Origin: Pararhodobacter aggregans
GTDB lineage: Bacteria > Pseudomonadota > Alphaproteobacteria > Rhodobacterales > Rhodobacteraceae
Length of the DNA stretch: 43,910 nt
Assembly (NCBI RefSeq): GCF_003075525.1
Contig: NZ_QDDR01000020.1
Span: forward strand, 1 to 43,910
Reading direction: 5' to 3'
Every line of letters starts with the position of its first letter. The stretch's first letter is position 1. A program made the position numbers and the translations under genes. Shown one piece after another: positions 8,355 through 15,520 of the stretch. The notes below the pieces were generated by a model. That model made no database searches, was not told the DNA's origin, and worked only from the letters and a program-made list of their open reading frames with translations.

Positions 8355-9341
8355 ATGAAGTTCGGCATTTCTTCGGTCCTGATCGTGGCCGCTGCACCGT
8401 GCCTCGCAGAGACGTCGGCAGGATTTGTCCGACTTCGCGACACCTCGGTGGAGGAGCGTCCGCTGTCGCTGTCGATCTGGTACCCTTCGGCAGACCAGGC
8501 CTCGGGCACCGTCGGCGGCAACCCGGTCTTCGAAGGGGCTCTTGCCGCCCCGGATGCCGCCTTTCCAGACGGCGCGCTCCCCTTGGTGGTGGTTTCGCAC
8601 GGCGGCTTGCGATCCGCAGCGGAGTCCGGCGCCTGGCTCAGCTCCTCCATCGCGCGGGCGGGCTATGTTGTCGTCGAGGTCAATGCGCCGCGTCCGGACA
8701 ATGCGGCTCTTGCCCTGGACGAGATATGGCGCAGACCGCAGGACATCCGCCGCGCCATCGATCTGGTGCTGGCTGACGAGACATGGGGACCGCGCCTTGA
8801 TGGCAGCAGGGTGTCGGTCGCCGGGTTTGCCCTTGGCGCAACGGCCGCCCTTTCCGTTGCCGGTGCCGACATGGACGCAGCGCGCTACTTGCGTTCCTGC
8901 TCTGCGGACCGCGCAACCGAAGAGCCGGATTGCGGCTGGTATGACGCACAGGGCGTGGACCTGTCTGAGACCAGCCCGGAAGGCTTGGCAGGGCTGGCCC
9001 GGGACCCTCGTGTCACCTCGGTGATCGCCGTGAATCCGGAATATCTGTCGGCGCTGGGCGCGGTCCCTGCCGGTGTCAGCGCCCTGCGGATGTCGCTGGG
9101 AAACCCTGATAACGCGTCGGCAGACGGCCAGATCCCTCAAGCGGTTGTCATTCCCGGGGCATCCATCGTCGACGCATTCGCAATCTGCACGGACCTCGGA
9201 CCGGCCATTCTGCTCGAGGAAGAGGGAGAGGCCTCGCTCTGTGGCGAGTCGCCGGAAGCACGCCGGATCATCCATCAGGAAATTTCCGATGCGATGATAT
9301 CCTTTCTCGGCGGGGGCGCGGAACAGGCCGGCGCTGATTGA
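8355..9341 (+). CDS. Secreted alpha/beta-hydrolase-fold protein lacking the nucleophile serine
   Basis: 328 residues. The N-terminal signal peptide (MKFGISSVLIVAAAPCLA) probably puts it in the periplasm. The layout resembles the predicted dienelactone hydrolase group (COG4188): LSLSIWYPSAD, oxyanion-side LVVVSHGG (81-84), GYVVVEVNAP, then the nucleophile elbow. That elbow reads VAGFALGATAAL, so the usual G-x-S-x-G is G157-F-A159-L-G161 with alanine in place of serine. Unless a different residue acts, it should not be a standard serine hydrolase and may be a binding protein. The start at 8355 has GGGAG seven bases upstream. Base usage looks less GC-rich in third positions than its neighbours (visual impression only), and it stands alone. 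Confidence 0.75.
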   Translation: MKFGISSVLIVAAAPCLAETSAGFVRLRDTSVEERPLSLSIWYPSADQASGTVGGNPVFEGALAAPDAAFPDGALPLVVVSHGGLRSAAESGAWLSSSIARAGYVVVEVNAPRPDNAALALDEIWRRPQDIRRAIDLVLADETWGPRLDGSRVSVAGFALGATAALSVAGADMDAARYLRSCSADRATEEPDCGWYDAQGVDLSETSPEGLAGLARDPRVTSVIAVNPEYLSALGAVPAGVSALRMSLGNPDNASADGQIPQAVVIPGASIVDAFAICTDLGPAILLEEEGEASLCGESPEARRIIHQEISDAMISFLGGGAEQAGAD

Positions 9342-9390
9342 CCGGCACCGCCGGCCCTTCGCCAAGATCAACCACCGTCAGGCTGGGCCC

Positions 9391-10308
9391 CTATCCCTGC
9401 GGCGTCATCGCCTTCCGCTGCTTGGCCCGTTCCAGCCCCAATTGCCGCTCGCGCCAGATGATGAGGATCCCGGCCGAGACGACGATGGCGGCGCCGATCA
9501 GCATGGTGCCGGTCGGGACCTCGCCAAACACCCAATAGCCGATCGCCAGGGCCAGCAGCATCGAGGCATAATCGAAGGGCGCGATCAGCGAGGCGTCGGC
9601 TTCGCGGTAGCTGGAGGTCAAGAAGATCTGCCCGACCCCGCCGATCAGCCCGGTCAGCACCAGGATCCCCGCCTCGGCCGGGGTGGGCAGGGCCCAGCCG
9701 AACGGCAGCGTGAAGAGCGCGAGGCCCGTGGCGGTGATCGAGAACCAGAAGACGATGGCCGAGGTCTCTTCGGTCATCACCAGCCGCCGGACCGTCACCT
9801 GCGCCAGCGCCGCGCAGACCGCGCCGGTCAGGGCGAACATGGCGCCCAGGGCCTCGGCTGTGCCCACGTCGCTGCCCAGCGTCAGGCGCGGTGAAAGAAC
9901 GATCATCACCCCGGCGAGCCCGGCGAAGACCGCGGTCAGGCGGAAGAGCCGCACCTCCTCGCCCAGGAACATCGAGGCGAAGATCACCACGAGCAGCGGC
10001 GCGGCATAGCCGATGGCGGTGACCTCGGGCAGGGGCAGGAAGGCGAGGGCGGCGAATCCCATGCCCATGGCCATGGTCCCGACCATGCCGCGCCACAGAT
10101 GCCCCAGCGGTTTGGAGACCTTGAGCCCGGTGCGCAGCTCGCCCCGGAAGGCCAGCCAGGCCAGGATCACCGGGATGGCAAAGAGCGAGCGGAAGAAGAC
10201 CGTCTCACCGGGCGGGATGCTGTCCGAGACCGATTTCACCAGGCTCGACATGACGATGAACAGCGTGACCGAGATCAGCTTGAAGACGATTCCGCGGATC
10301 GGTCGCAT
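9391..10308 (-). CDS. EamA-family (DMT superfamily) permease
   Basis: 305 residues, about ten hydrophobic segments forming two EamA repeats of the drug/metabolite transporter superfamily. The first repeat contains FFRSLFAIPVILAW and FLPLPEVTAIGYAAPL, the second contains GGVGQIFLTSSYREADAS and PFDYASMLLALAIGYWVFGE. An inner-membrane location is expected. Family members export or import amino acids, nucleobases or S-adenosylmethionine; the substrate cannot be read from sequence. The basic C-terminal tail (WRERQLGLERAKQRK) is probably cytosolic. It is monocistronic and divergent from tRNA-Phe. A second, unrelated-looking EamA permease lies at 27973-28908. Confidence 0.88.
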   Translation of the reverse strand: MRPIRGIVFKLISVTLFIVMSSLVKSVSDSIPPGETVFFRSLFAIPVILAWLAFRGELRTGLKVSKPLGHLWRGMVGTMAMGMGFAALAFLPLPEVTAIGYAAPLLVVIFASMFLGEEVRLFRLTAVFAGLAGVMIVLSPRLTLGSDVGTAEALGAMFALTGAVCAALAQVTVRRLVMTEETSAIVFWFSITATGLALFTLPFGWALPTPAEAGILVLTGLIGGVGQIFLTSSYREADASLIAPFDYASMLLALAIGYWVFGEVPTGTMLIGAAIVVSAGILIIWRERQLGLERAKQRKAMTPQG

Positions 10309-10390
10309 GGGGGCGCCTCGGTTCTGAACAGGTGCAGTATCCCATCGGCGGAGGGCAGGAGCAAGGCACGGAAAAGCGTCAATTTCCCTC

Positions 10391-10419
10391 TGGACACCGC
10401 TCGCGGCGTGACGTAGGAC
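10391..10419 (+). promoter_or_regulatory. Probable tRNA-Phe promoter
   Basis: TGGACA (10391-10396), a 17-base spacer and TAGGAC (10414-10419) lie about 32 bases before the mature tRNA 5' end. The -10 box TAGGAC is identical to the one proposed for tuf at 43685. Confidence 0.6.
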
Positions 10420-10450
10420 ACGCTCACCCGAAAGCGATGCTTTCCCCGGT

Positions 10451-10525
10451 GCCCGGGTAGCTCAGGGGTAGAGCAGTGGATTGAAAATCCTCGTGTCGGT
10501 GGTTCGATTCCGCCCCTGGGCACCA
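10451..10525 (+). tRNA. tRNA-Phe (GAA)
   Basis: 75 bases including an encoded CCA. Acceptor stem GCCCGGG pairs with CCTGGGC (one G-T pair), D arm GCTC/GAGC, anticodon loop TTGAAAA with anticodon GAA, T arm GGTGG-TTCGATT-CCGCC. The anticodon stem GTGGA/TCCTC contains one T-T mismatch. No other tRNA gene is seen in the window. It is followed within about 90 bases by a truncated gene. Confidence 0.97.
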
Positions 10526-10614
10526 TTTCCAACTTCCTGATAACGCAGGACAAGTGGCACTCTTGCCCTGGCCGATGCGGCGTTGGTCGTGGGCCATGCG
10601 CGGTCGAAGGGCCT

Positions 10615-11400
10615 TTGGCCCCCGGTCGCGATGGCGTCGCAGCGGATCGGAGTTTCAAGCAGATCGCCGGGCCCATCCGCCCGCAACACTACCTGTCGCG
10701 CGGCGTGCCGAAGCTGGTGATCCGGCGCCGGGGGGACCGGCTGGCGCTGGAGGGCGAGGCGCTCTATCGCGGCGCCGGTCCGGTGCTGGCGGAACTGGTG
10801 GCCCGACCGGGGCGCGTCGCGCCCGGATGTGAAGGTGATCCAGCCGGGCCCGACCCGTTGTTCACCTGCACGCTGATCCGCAACTTCCCCTCGGATGTGG
10901 CGCTGGCCGGGGAAACCGCCCCGACCTTGTTGGCGCGGATCGCGGAAATGGCGGGACAGCCGCGCGATGCCACGGTGCTGGACGCACGCCGGGCGCGGAT
11001 CGCCACAGCCGCCGCCGCCGACCGGGCGGCCCTGCGCGCCCTCGCCGAGAAGGGCTGCGGCGGGCCGATGACCAAGGCCTGGGTCAGCGCCTGTCATCAG
11101 GTGGCCGAGGCGCCTGCGCTGCCGGTGATCGTGCTGGTGCTGAACAACGGCGAATGGGGCGCCGTGCGGCAGTCGGTGCTGGGCCTTTATCCCGGGGGAC
11201 AGGCCGACCGGGCCAATGACGTGCCGCTGAGCAGCCTGCGCCCCAGCCCCGATTTCACCCTGACCGCCGCCGCCAGCCGCGCCCATACCGCGACCGTCAC
11301 CGAGGGCCGCGAACTGCCCGCGGCCCTTGACCGCGCGATCCGCGGCGCCCGAACGGAGCGACGGCAGGTCCTCTTGAACATCGCGATCAGTCCTGATTGA
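10615..11400 (+). pseudogene. Decayed thiamine-diphosphate-dependent enzyme (acetolactate synthase / benzoylformate decarboxylase type)
   Basis: An open frame of 261 codons beginning at a TTG, but not an intact gene. The N-terminal Pyr-binding domain is missing; the text starts inside the central domain (GPIRPQHYLSRGVPKLVIRR). The C-terminal domain has an in-frame gap: TKAWV is joined directly to SACHQVAEA, losing the segment that carries the GDGS...N thiamine-diphosphate/Mg motif, before resuming with VLNNGEWGAVRQSVLGLYP. Near 10820-10850 two compensating frameshifts are likely, since the adjacent frame reads DVKVIQPGP where the family sequence is expected. A bit of the same gene may persist upstream in another frame (ADAALVVGHARSKG). 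Active relatives decarboxylate 2-oxo acids. Its 3' end lies 32 bases before the aldehyde dehydrogenase, its probable former operon partner. Confidence 0.8.
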
Positions 11401-11432
11401 TCGTCTGCATCGAAGCCTTGGAGGAAAAATCC

Positions 11433-12878
11433 ATGAAAATCTCTATGCTTGTCGACGGCGCCTATGTGCAGGCCGAAGGCGGCCGCAGCTTCGCGCGCCG
11501 TGACCCGGTTACCGGCGACGTCGCCACCGAAGCGCCGGCCGCGTCGGTGGCCGATGCGTTGCGGGCGGTCGATGCCGCCGCGCGGGCCTTCCCCGGCTGG
11601 GCCGCGACCAGCCCGGCGGCGCGGCGCGCGCTGCTGAACAAGGCCGCCGACCGGCTGGAAGCCAAGACCCCCGACATCATCGCCACCGCCATCGCCGAAA
11701 CCGGCGCGACCGGCCCCTGGATCGGCTTCAACTGCATGCTGGCGGCGGGTATCCTGCGCGAGGCGGCCTCGATGACCACCCAGATCACCGGCGAGGTGAT
11801 CCCGGCCAACAAGCCCGGCATGCTGGCCATGGCGCAGCGCAAGCCGCTGGGCGTCTGCCTCGGCATCGCGCCCTGGAACGCGCCGGTCATCCTGGGCACG
11901 CGCGCCGTGGCCATGGCGATCGCCTGCGGCAACACGGTCGTGCTGAAAGCCTCGGAACTGTCGCCCGCGACGCAGCTCGCCATCGGCGAGGCCTTCACCG
12001 AGGCCGGTTTCCCGCCGGGCGTGCTGAACGTCGTCACCAACGCGCCCGAGGATGCGGCCGAGATCGTCGCGGCCCTGATCGCCGCCCCCGCGGTGCGGCA
12101 TGTCAACTTCACCGGCTCGACCCGCGTGGGCCGGATCGTCGCCATCAAGGCCGCCGAGCATCTGAAGCCGGTCCTGCTGGAACTGGGCGGCAAGGCGCCG
12201 CTGGTCATCCTCGATGACGCGGATCTGGAGGGGGCGGTGAATGCGGCCGCCTTCGGGGCCTTCATGAACCAGGGCCAGATCTGCATGTCGACCGAGCGGA
12301 TCATCGTGCACGAGGGCATCGCCGATGCCTTCGTCGCGGCGCTGGCTGCCAAGACCAAGGCGCTGCCCGCGGGCAACCCGCGCGGTCAGGTGGTTCTGGG
12401 CGCGCTGGTCACGCCCGAGGCCGCGGAAAAGATGGACCGCATCATCGCCGACGCCACCGCCAAGGGCGGAACGGTCGCGGCGGGCGGCAGCCGCGACGGC
12501 TCGGTCGTCAGCGCCACGCTGATCGACCATGTCGGCGCCGAGATGACGATCTATCAGGAAGAAAGCTTCGGCCCGGTCAAGCCGATCATCCGCGTGGCCG
12601 ATGACGACGAGGCGGTGCGGGTGGCCAACGACACCGAATACGGGCTGTCGGCCGCGGTCTTCAGCCAGAACATCCAGCGCGCGATGGCCGTCGCCGACCG
12701 GATCGAGAGCGGCATCTGCCACATCAACGGCCCGACCGTGTCCGACGATGCGCAGATGCCCTTCGGCGGGGTCAAGAACTCGGGCTATGGCCGCTTCGGC
12801 GGCAAGGCGGGGATCGACGCCTTCACCACGATCCGCTGGGTGACGATCGAGGATCCGCACCAGCACTACCCGTTCTGA
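11433..12878 (+). CDS. Aldehyde dehydrogenase (aromatic-aldehyde type)
   Basis: 481 residues of the NAD(P)-dependent aldehyde dehydrogenase superfamily. Visible motifs are the cofactor region GIAPWNAPVILGTRAVAMAI and LKASELSP, the glycine-rich FTGSTRVGR, the general base in LLELGGKAP, and the catalytic cysteine in FMNQGQICMSTERI. The overall style is nearest to vanillin/salicylaldehyde/benzaldehyde dehydrogenases, and a 2-oxo-acid decarboxylase relic just upstream would fit an aromatic-aldehyde pathway, but the substrate is an inference. The start at 11433 has GGAGG with eight-base spacing. A terminator follows at 12887-12912. With its upstream partner broken, it may now be orphaned or serve another route. 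Confidence 0.9.
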   Translation: MKISMLVDGAYVQAEGGRSFARRDPVTGDVATEAPAASVADALRAVDAAARAFPGWAATSPAARRALLNKAADRLEAKTPDIIATAIAETGATGPWIGFNCMLAAGILREAASMTTQITGEVIPANKPGMLAMAQRKPLGVCLGIAPWNAPVILGTRAVAMAIACGNTVVLKASELSPATQLAIGEAFTEAGFPPGVLNVVTNAPEDAAEIVAALIAAPAVRHVNFTGSTRVGRIVAIKAAEHLKPVLLELGGKAPLVILDDADLEGAVNAAAFGAFMNQGQICMSTERIIVHEGIADAFVAALAAKTKALPAGNPRGQVVLGALVTPEAAEKMDRIIADATAKGGTVAAGGSRDGSVVSATLIDHVGAEMTIYQEESFGPVKPIIRVADDDEAVRVANDTEYGLSAAVFSQNIQRAMAVADRIESGICHINGPTVSDDAQMPFGGVKNSGYGRFGGKAGIDAFTTIRWVTIEDPHQHYPF

Positions 12879-12886
12879 AACCAGAG

Positions 12887-12912
12887 GGCCCGTAGCGATC
12901 TCCGGGCCTTTT
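12887..12912 (+). terminator. Terminator after aldehyde dehydrogenase
   Basis: GGCCCG (12887-12892) pairs with CGGGCC (12903-12908) and is followed by TTTT. Confidence 0.7.
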
Positions 12913-13383
12913 GCCTTCCGGGGGCAGGCTTGCGGCAGGAAGACCCCGACCAGCGCCGCAGGAAGGTTCACCGCGACGAAGACTTTCCGGATCAATCGCT
13001 GGGTGGCGGTGCCCGCGGCTCAAGCGAGTGTCAGAGCCGCGGGCGTCTCGCGCCGCCCCTACCGGAATGGGCTGGAGGTTCGGGAAGGCGGGAAACCCGC
13101 GGCTCTGTCGCACCCCCGTCTGGCGCAGGCGGGATGCCGACAGCGAAGGTGCCGCGCTTGCCCGGGGCATCCTGCGCCCGGGCATCGAGCACTGCACCGA
13201 AGACGCCCCGCCCGGTATCGTGACGTGCCGTCGCGCCGAGGGCAGGACGCCCCGGCTTCAGGCCCGGGCGCCGCGGGAAGCGACGGCCTTGCTCGACGGG
13301 TCTGCGTGCCCCCCCCTGCCCTGCCCGAACAGGCCGACGCCTCCGGGCGCGGCAGGGGATATCACGGCCCGGGGGGAGCGCCC
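12913..13383. other. Long gene-free region
   Basis: About 470 bases without a credible gene. It contains a perfect 10-bp inverted repeat, CCCGCGGCTC (13012-13021) and GAGCCGCGGG (13034-13043), with CCCGCGGCTC occurring again near 13098. On the minus strand about 12918-12992 reads RKVFVAVNLPAALVGVFL, which recalls a transmembrane stretch of DHA2-type MFS exporters; it is too short and isolated to name, but it could be a gene remnant. Reading frames that cross the rest have no recognisable content. Confidence 0.5.
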
Positions 13384-13605
13384 TCAATGCGCGCTGACCG
13401 GCTCCAGGTCGTTTTCGCGCGCGACGAAGAAGGCGGTGCTGCGGTCCTGGGTCAGGGCCAGGCATTCGCCCTCGTGGTTATGGACGCCCCAGACCTCGGC
13501 CCCCGAGGGGACCTGGGCGCGGATGTCCTGCGGCAGATTGGCCACGTCGATCTGGCGGATATAGGCGATCTTGCCGTCCGGGACGAAGGGATAGGGAGTT
13601 TGCAT
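13384..13605 (-). CDS. DUF1150 family protein
   Basis: 73 residues. A small alphaproteobacterial family of unknown function usually found beside an Hsp20 gene, as here. Visible features are IAYIRQIDVANLPQDI near the start, VWGVHNHEGECLALTQDRSTAFFVAREND and the ending LEPVSAH. No signal peptide or membrane segment is present, so it is probably cytosolic. The start has a perfect AGGAGG six bases upstream, located directly after the Hsp20 stop codon, so both are on one transcript. A role linked to the heat-shock response or to the small heat-shock protein is an inference from this pairing. Confidence 0.88.
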   Translation of the reverse strand: MQTPYPFVPDGKIAYIRQIDVANLPQDIRAQVPSGAEVWGVHNHEGECLALTQDRSTAFFVARENDLEPVSAH

Positions 13606-13617
13606 CTGTGCCTCCTG

Positions 13618-14031
13618 TCAGCCGCGGGTGATGGGGATGGTGCGCACCACGGTCTCGGGCTCGCGTCTCTCAAGGGTAACCTCGAGAAGTCCGTTGTCGA
13701 GCCTTGCACCCGAGACTTCGACCCCTTCGGCCAGCGCAAAGACGCGGCGGAACTGGCGCGTGGCGATGCCGCGATGCAGGAAAACCCGCTCGGCGCCCGG
13801 ATCGTCCTGCTGGCCGCGGATCACCAATTGCCGGTCTTCCAGCGTGATGGCGATGTCGTCGGGGCCGAAACCCGCGACCGCCAGCGTCACCACGAAACGG
13901 TTGGGTTCGACCAGTTCGATGTTGAAGGGCGGATACCCCTCGGCCCCGGCGCGGGCGGTTCGTTCGACCAGCCGCTCCAGCGGCTCGAAGCCCAGAAGCA
14001 GGGGATGCGAGGGGAAGGCGAATTTGGTCAT
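13618..14031 (-). CDS. Hsp20 / alpha-crystallin family small heat-shock protein
   Basis: 137 residues. An ATP-independent holdase chaperone related to IbpA. The alpha-crystallin domain spans about 30-130: YPPFNIELVEPNRFVVTLAVAGF, ITLEDRQLVIRGQQ, VFLHRGIATRQFRRVFAL (loop region) and GARLDNGLLEVTLER. The C-terminus ends RTIPITRG, with the I-x-I-type motif (IPI) used in oligomer assembly. The start at MTKFAFPSHP matches the family; an ATG eight codons upstream has little SD support. It is the first gene of a pair with the DUF1150 gene (12-base gap). A sigma32-like promoter is found upstream at 14098-14126. Confidence 0.93.
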   Translation of the reverse strand: MTKFAFPSHPLLLGFEPLERLVERTARAGAEGYPPFNIELVEPNRFVVTLAVAGFGPDDIAITLEDRQLVIRGQQDDPGAERVFLHRGIATRQFRRVFALAEGVEVSGARLDNGLLEVTLERREPETVVRTIPITRG

Positions 14032-14097
14032 GGGTCTGTCCTGATGCAGCGACATAAGTCCCGGTTCCCGCAGGCGGCAAACCGGGCTCGCCCCAAG

Positions 14098-14126
14098 ATA
14101 TGGGCATGCCCGCGCTCCCCTGCAAG
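14098..14126 (-). promoter_or_regulatory. RpoH (sigma32)-like heat-shock promoter for Hsp20
   Basis: On the minus strand CTTGCAG (14126-14120) is followed after 15 bases by CCCATAT (14104-14098). This is close to the heat-shock consensus CTTGAAA...CCCATNT. It would place transcription start about 60 bases before the Hsp20 start codon. Confidence 0.6.
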
Positions 14127-14139
14127 AGCCGCGAAGGCT

Positions 14140-14168
14140 TTGCTTGCACGGCAGAAAGCCGCTATTGT
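14140..14168 (+). promoter_or_regulatory. Candidate promoter for the DUF465 operon
   Basis: TTGCTT (14140-14145), 17-base spacer, TATTGT (14163-14168), about 28 bases before the ATG at 14196. Divergent from the heat-shock promoter next to it. Confidence 0.45.
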
Positions 14169-14195
14169 CGGGGGGAACAGGATCGAGTCGCAGCC

Positions 14196-14414
14196 ATGAA
14201 TGCCCCCACCGAATTGAGCCATGAAGAGGTGCTGCGCGTCCGGCTCGAGGTGCTCCGCCGCGAGCACCGGGACCTCGACGAGGCGATCGCGGCGATGCAC
14301 GACCGCGGCACCGGCGACGAGCTGGCGATGAAGCGCCTGAAAAAGCGCAAATTGTCGCTGAAGGATCTGATCCAGCGCATCGAGGATGAGCTGACCCCCG
14401 ACATCATCGCATGA
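14196..14414 (+). CDS. DUF465 / YdcH family small coiled-coil protein
   Basis: 72 residues, strongly charged and helical: VLRVRLEVLRREHRDLDEAIAAM, then LAMKRLKKRKLSLKDLIQRIEDEL. The LRxEHRxLDxxI and LKKRKLxLKDxI signatures are those of the YdcH (DUF465) family, whose function is unknown. The protein probably forms a helical hairpin or coiled coil in the cytosol. The start at 14196 is chosen because the family begins here; the upstream in-frame extension is not conserved in character. The stop overlaps the start of the next gene (ATGA), so expression is probably coupled. Confidence 0.85.
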   Translation: MNAPTELSHEEVLRVRLEVLRREHRDLDEAIAAMHDRGTGDELAMKRLKKRKLSLKDLIQRIEDELTPDIIA

Positions 14415-14842
14415 GGCCGCTGGCCCTGGCGCTGCTGCTGGCCCTGCCGCTTCCGGCGCAGGGATGGACGCTGGCGCGGCTGCCGGTGGCGGGCGGCACC
14501 CTGCTGCGCCTCGACGCGGCGGGCAGCGCCTTTCTCTGCGACGAGGGGTCCGGGCGGGTCGAGCTGTGGCTGGCACGCGCGGCCAGTGCCCATGCGCCGG
14601 GGGCGGCGCTGAGCGCGACGCTCGGCGCGGGTGCCCTGACGCGGGAGGTTCCGGCGATGGTGGTTCGGGAGGCTGGCTTCGACGGCATCCGGGCCGAGAT
14701 GGCCGCAGACGACCCGTTCTGGCCGGCGCTGCTTTCGGCCCCGGCGCTGGCCGTCACGCTGCCGGGGCTGGCGCGCTGGACCCTGCCGCTGACGGATTTC
14801 GCCGCGCCGGGCGCCGGTTTCCTGACCGCCTGCCGGGGCTGA
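14411..14842 (+). CDS. Small secreted protein of unknown function (DPFW type)
   Basis: 143 residues. The N-terminal signal peptide MRPLALALLLALPLPAQG predicts export. The mature part is Ala/Gly/Leu-rich, has only two cysteines, C43 and one near the end, and contains MAADDPFWPALLSAPALAVTLPG and a tail LPLTDFAAPGAGFLTACRG. I do not recognise a named family. The protein at 14980-15519 shares the layout: DPFW-x-x-L, then LPL-x-D...AP...FL-x-x-C. Its ATG overlaps the DUF465 stop by four bases, so it is the second gene of that unit. Confidence 0.65.
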   Translation: MRPLALALLLALPLPAQGWTLARLPVAGGTLLRLDAAGSAFLCDEGSGRVELWLARAASAHAPGAALSATLGAGALTREVPAMVVREAGFDGIRAEMAADDPFWPALLSAPALAVTLPGLARWTLPLTDFAAPGAGFLTACRG

Positions 14843-14979
14843 GCCACGCTCACAAGCCGGTGCGCGGCGGCCGAAACACTGGCGGGAACCGGCGAACCGG
14901 CGCAGGATGGCACCGACCGCGCGGATTGGGCGCGGTGCCTGTCCGTTCAAGACCGCCTTTCAGCCCTCGGAGATTTCCC

Positions 14980-15519
14980 ATGACGCGCGCCTTCTTCCTT
15001 CCCTGCGCCCTCGCCGCCCTTCTGCCCCTCTCTGCCGCGGCGCAGGAGGAGGACTTGCAGTGGATCTACAACCGCTATGTGGCGGAGAACCCGCTCGATA
15101 CCTATCTGGGGCTGGTCTATGGCATCCCCGAAACCGACGCGATGCGGGCTTCGATGACCTGCGCCATCGGGGCGAACTGGATCTATGCCGCGGTCGATCT
15201 GGGCGCCGATGTCGAGGGGCTGGCGGATGAGGCCAGCGCCACGGTGGTGCTGAACGCGGGCGGGCGGGACTTCGTCGAGCAGGGCAGCGTCTTTCGCCAC
15301 GAGGAAGGGATCTGGGGCGTCTCGCTGGCGCTGGAGCTGAGCGACCCCTTCTGGGCCGATCTCAGCCGCGGCGGCGTCCTGACCTACCGCGTGAACGAGC
15401 GCGCGCCGGAAACCCTGCCGCTGGACGGGATCGGCGCGCCGCTGCACGCTTTCCTGGGCGATTGCGTCTCTATCGGTGATCTGCCCGCCGATGACGCCGG
15501 AGCGCCCGCGGGCAAATAG
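14980..15519 (+). CDS. Secreted protein of unknown function (DPFW type)
   Basis: 179 residues. The signal peptide MTRAFFLPCALAALLPLSAAA precedes the mature sequence QEEDLQWIYNRY. Two cysteines (MTCAIGANW and FLGDC) could form a disulfide in the periplasm. The C-terminal half, ALELSDPFWADL...ETLPLDGIGAPLHAFLGDC, parallels the end of the preceding small protein, so the two are probably paralogues. No catalytic motif is visible. The start at 14980 has GGAG about eight bases upstream. The gene ends one base before the convergent rRNA methyltransferase gene. The 137 bases before it contain no gene. Confidence 0.7.
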   Translation: MTRAFFLPCALAALLPLSAAAQEEDLQWIYNRYVAENPLDTYLGLVYGIPETDAMRASMTCAIGANWIYAAVDLGADVEGLADEASATVVLNAGGRDFVEQGSVFRHEEGIWGVSLALELSDPFWADLSRGGVLTYRVNERAPETLPLDGIGAPLHAFLGDCVSIGDLPADDAGAPAGK

Positions 15520-15520
15520 C

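Noticed and set aside
10451-10525. tRNA-Phe as the attachment site of a present genomic island
   Set aside because: No integrase, no second copy of the tRNA 3' end and no foreign cargo were seen. Only a degraded gene follows, so at most a past event can be proposed.
10275-10676. Minus-strand frame containing GGIEPPTRGFSIHC
   Set aside because: This is the well-known spurious product of reading antisense across a tRNA-Phe gene. The tRNA structure at 10451-10525 explains it.
12823-13197. Minus-strand 124-codon frame next to the aldehyde dehydrogenase
   Set aside because: Overlaps the aldehyde dehydrogenase end antisense, and the sequence is Arg/Pro/Ser-rich without features. Only the short membrane-like segment in another frame is kept, as a weak finding.
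13003-14199. 398-codon plus-strand frame across the Hsp20-DUF1150 genes
   Set aside because: It has no domain content and runs antisense to two recognised proteins.
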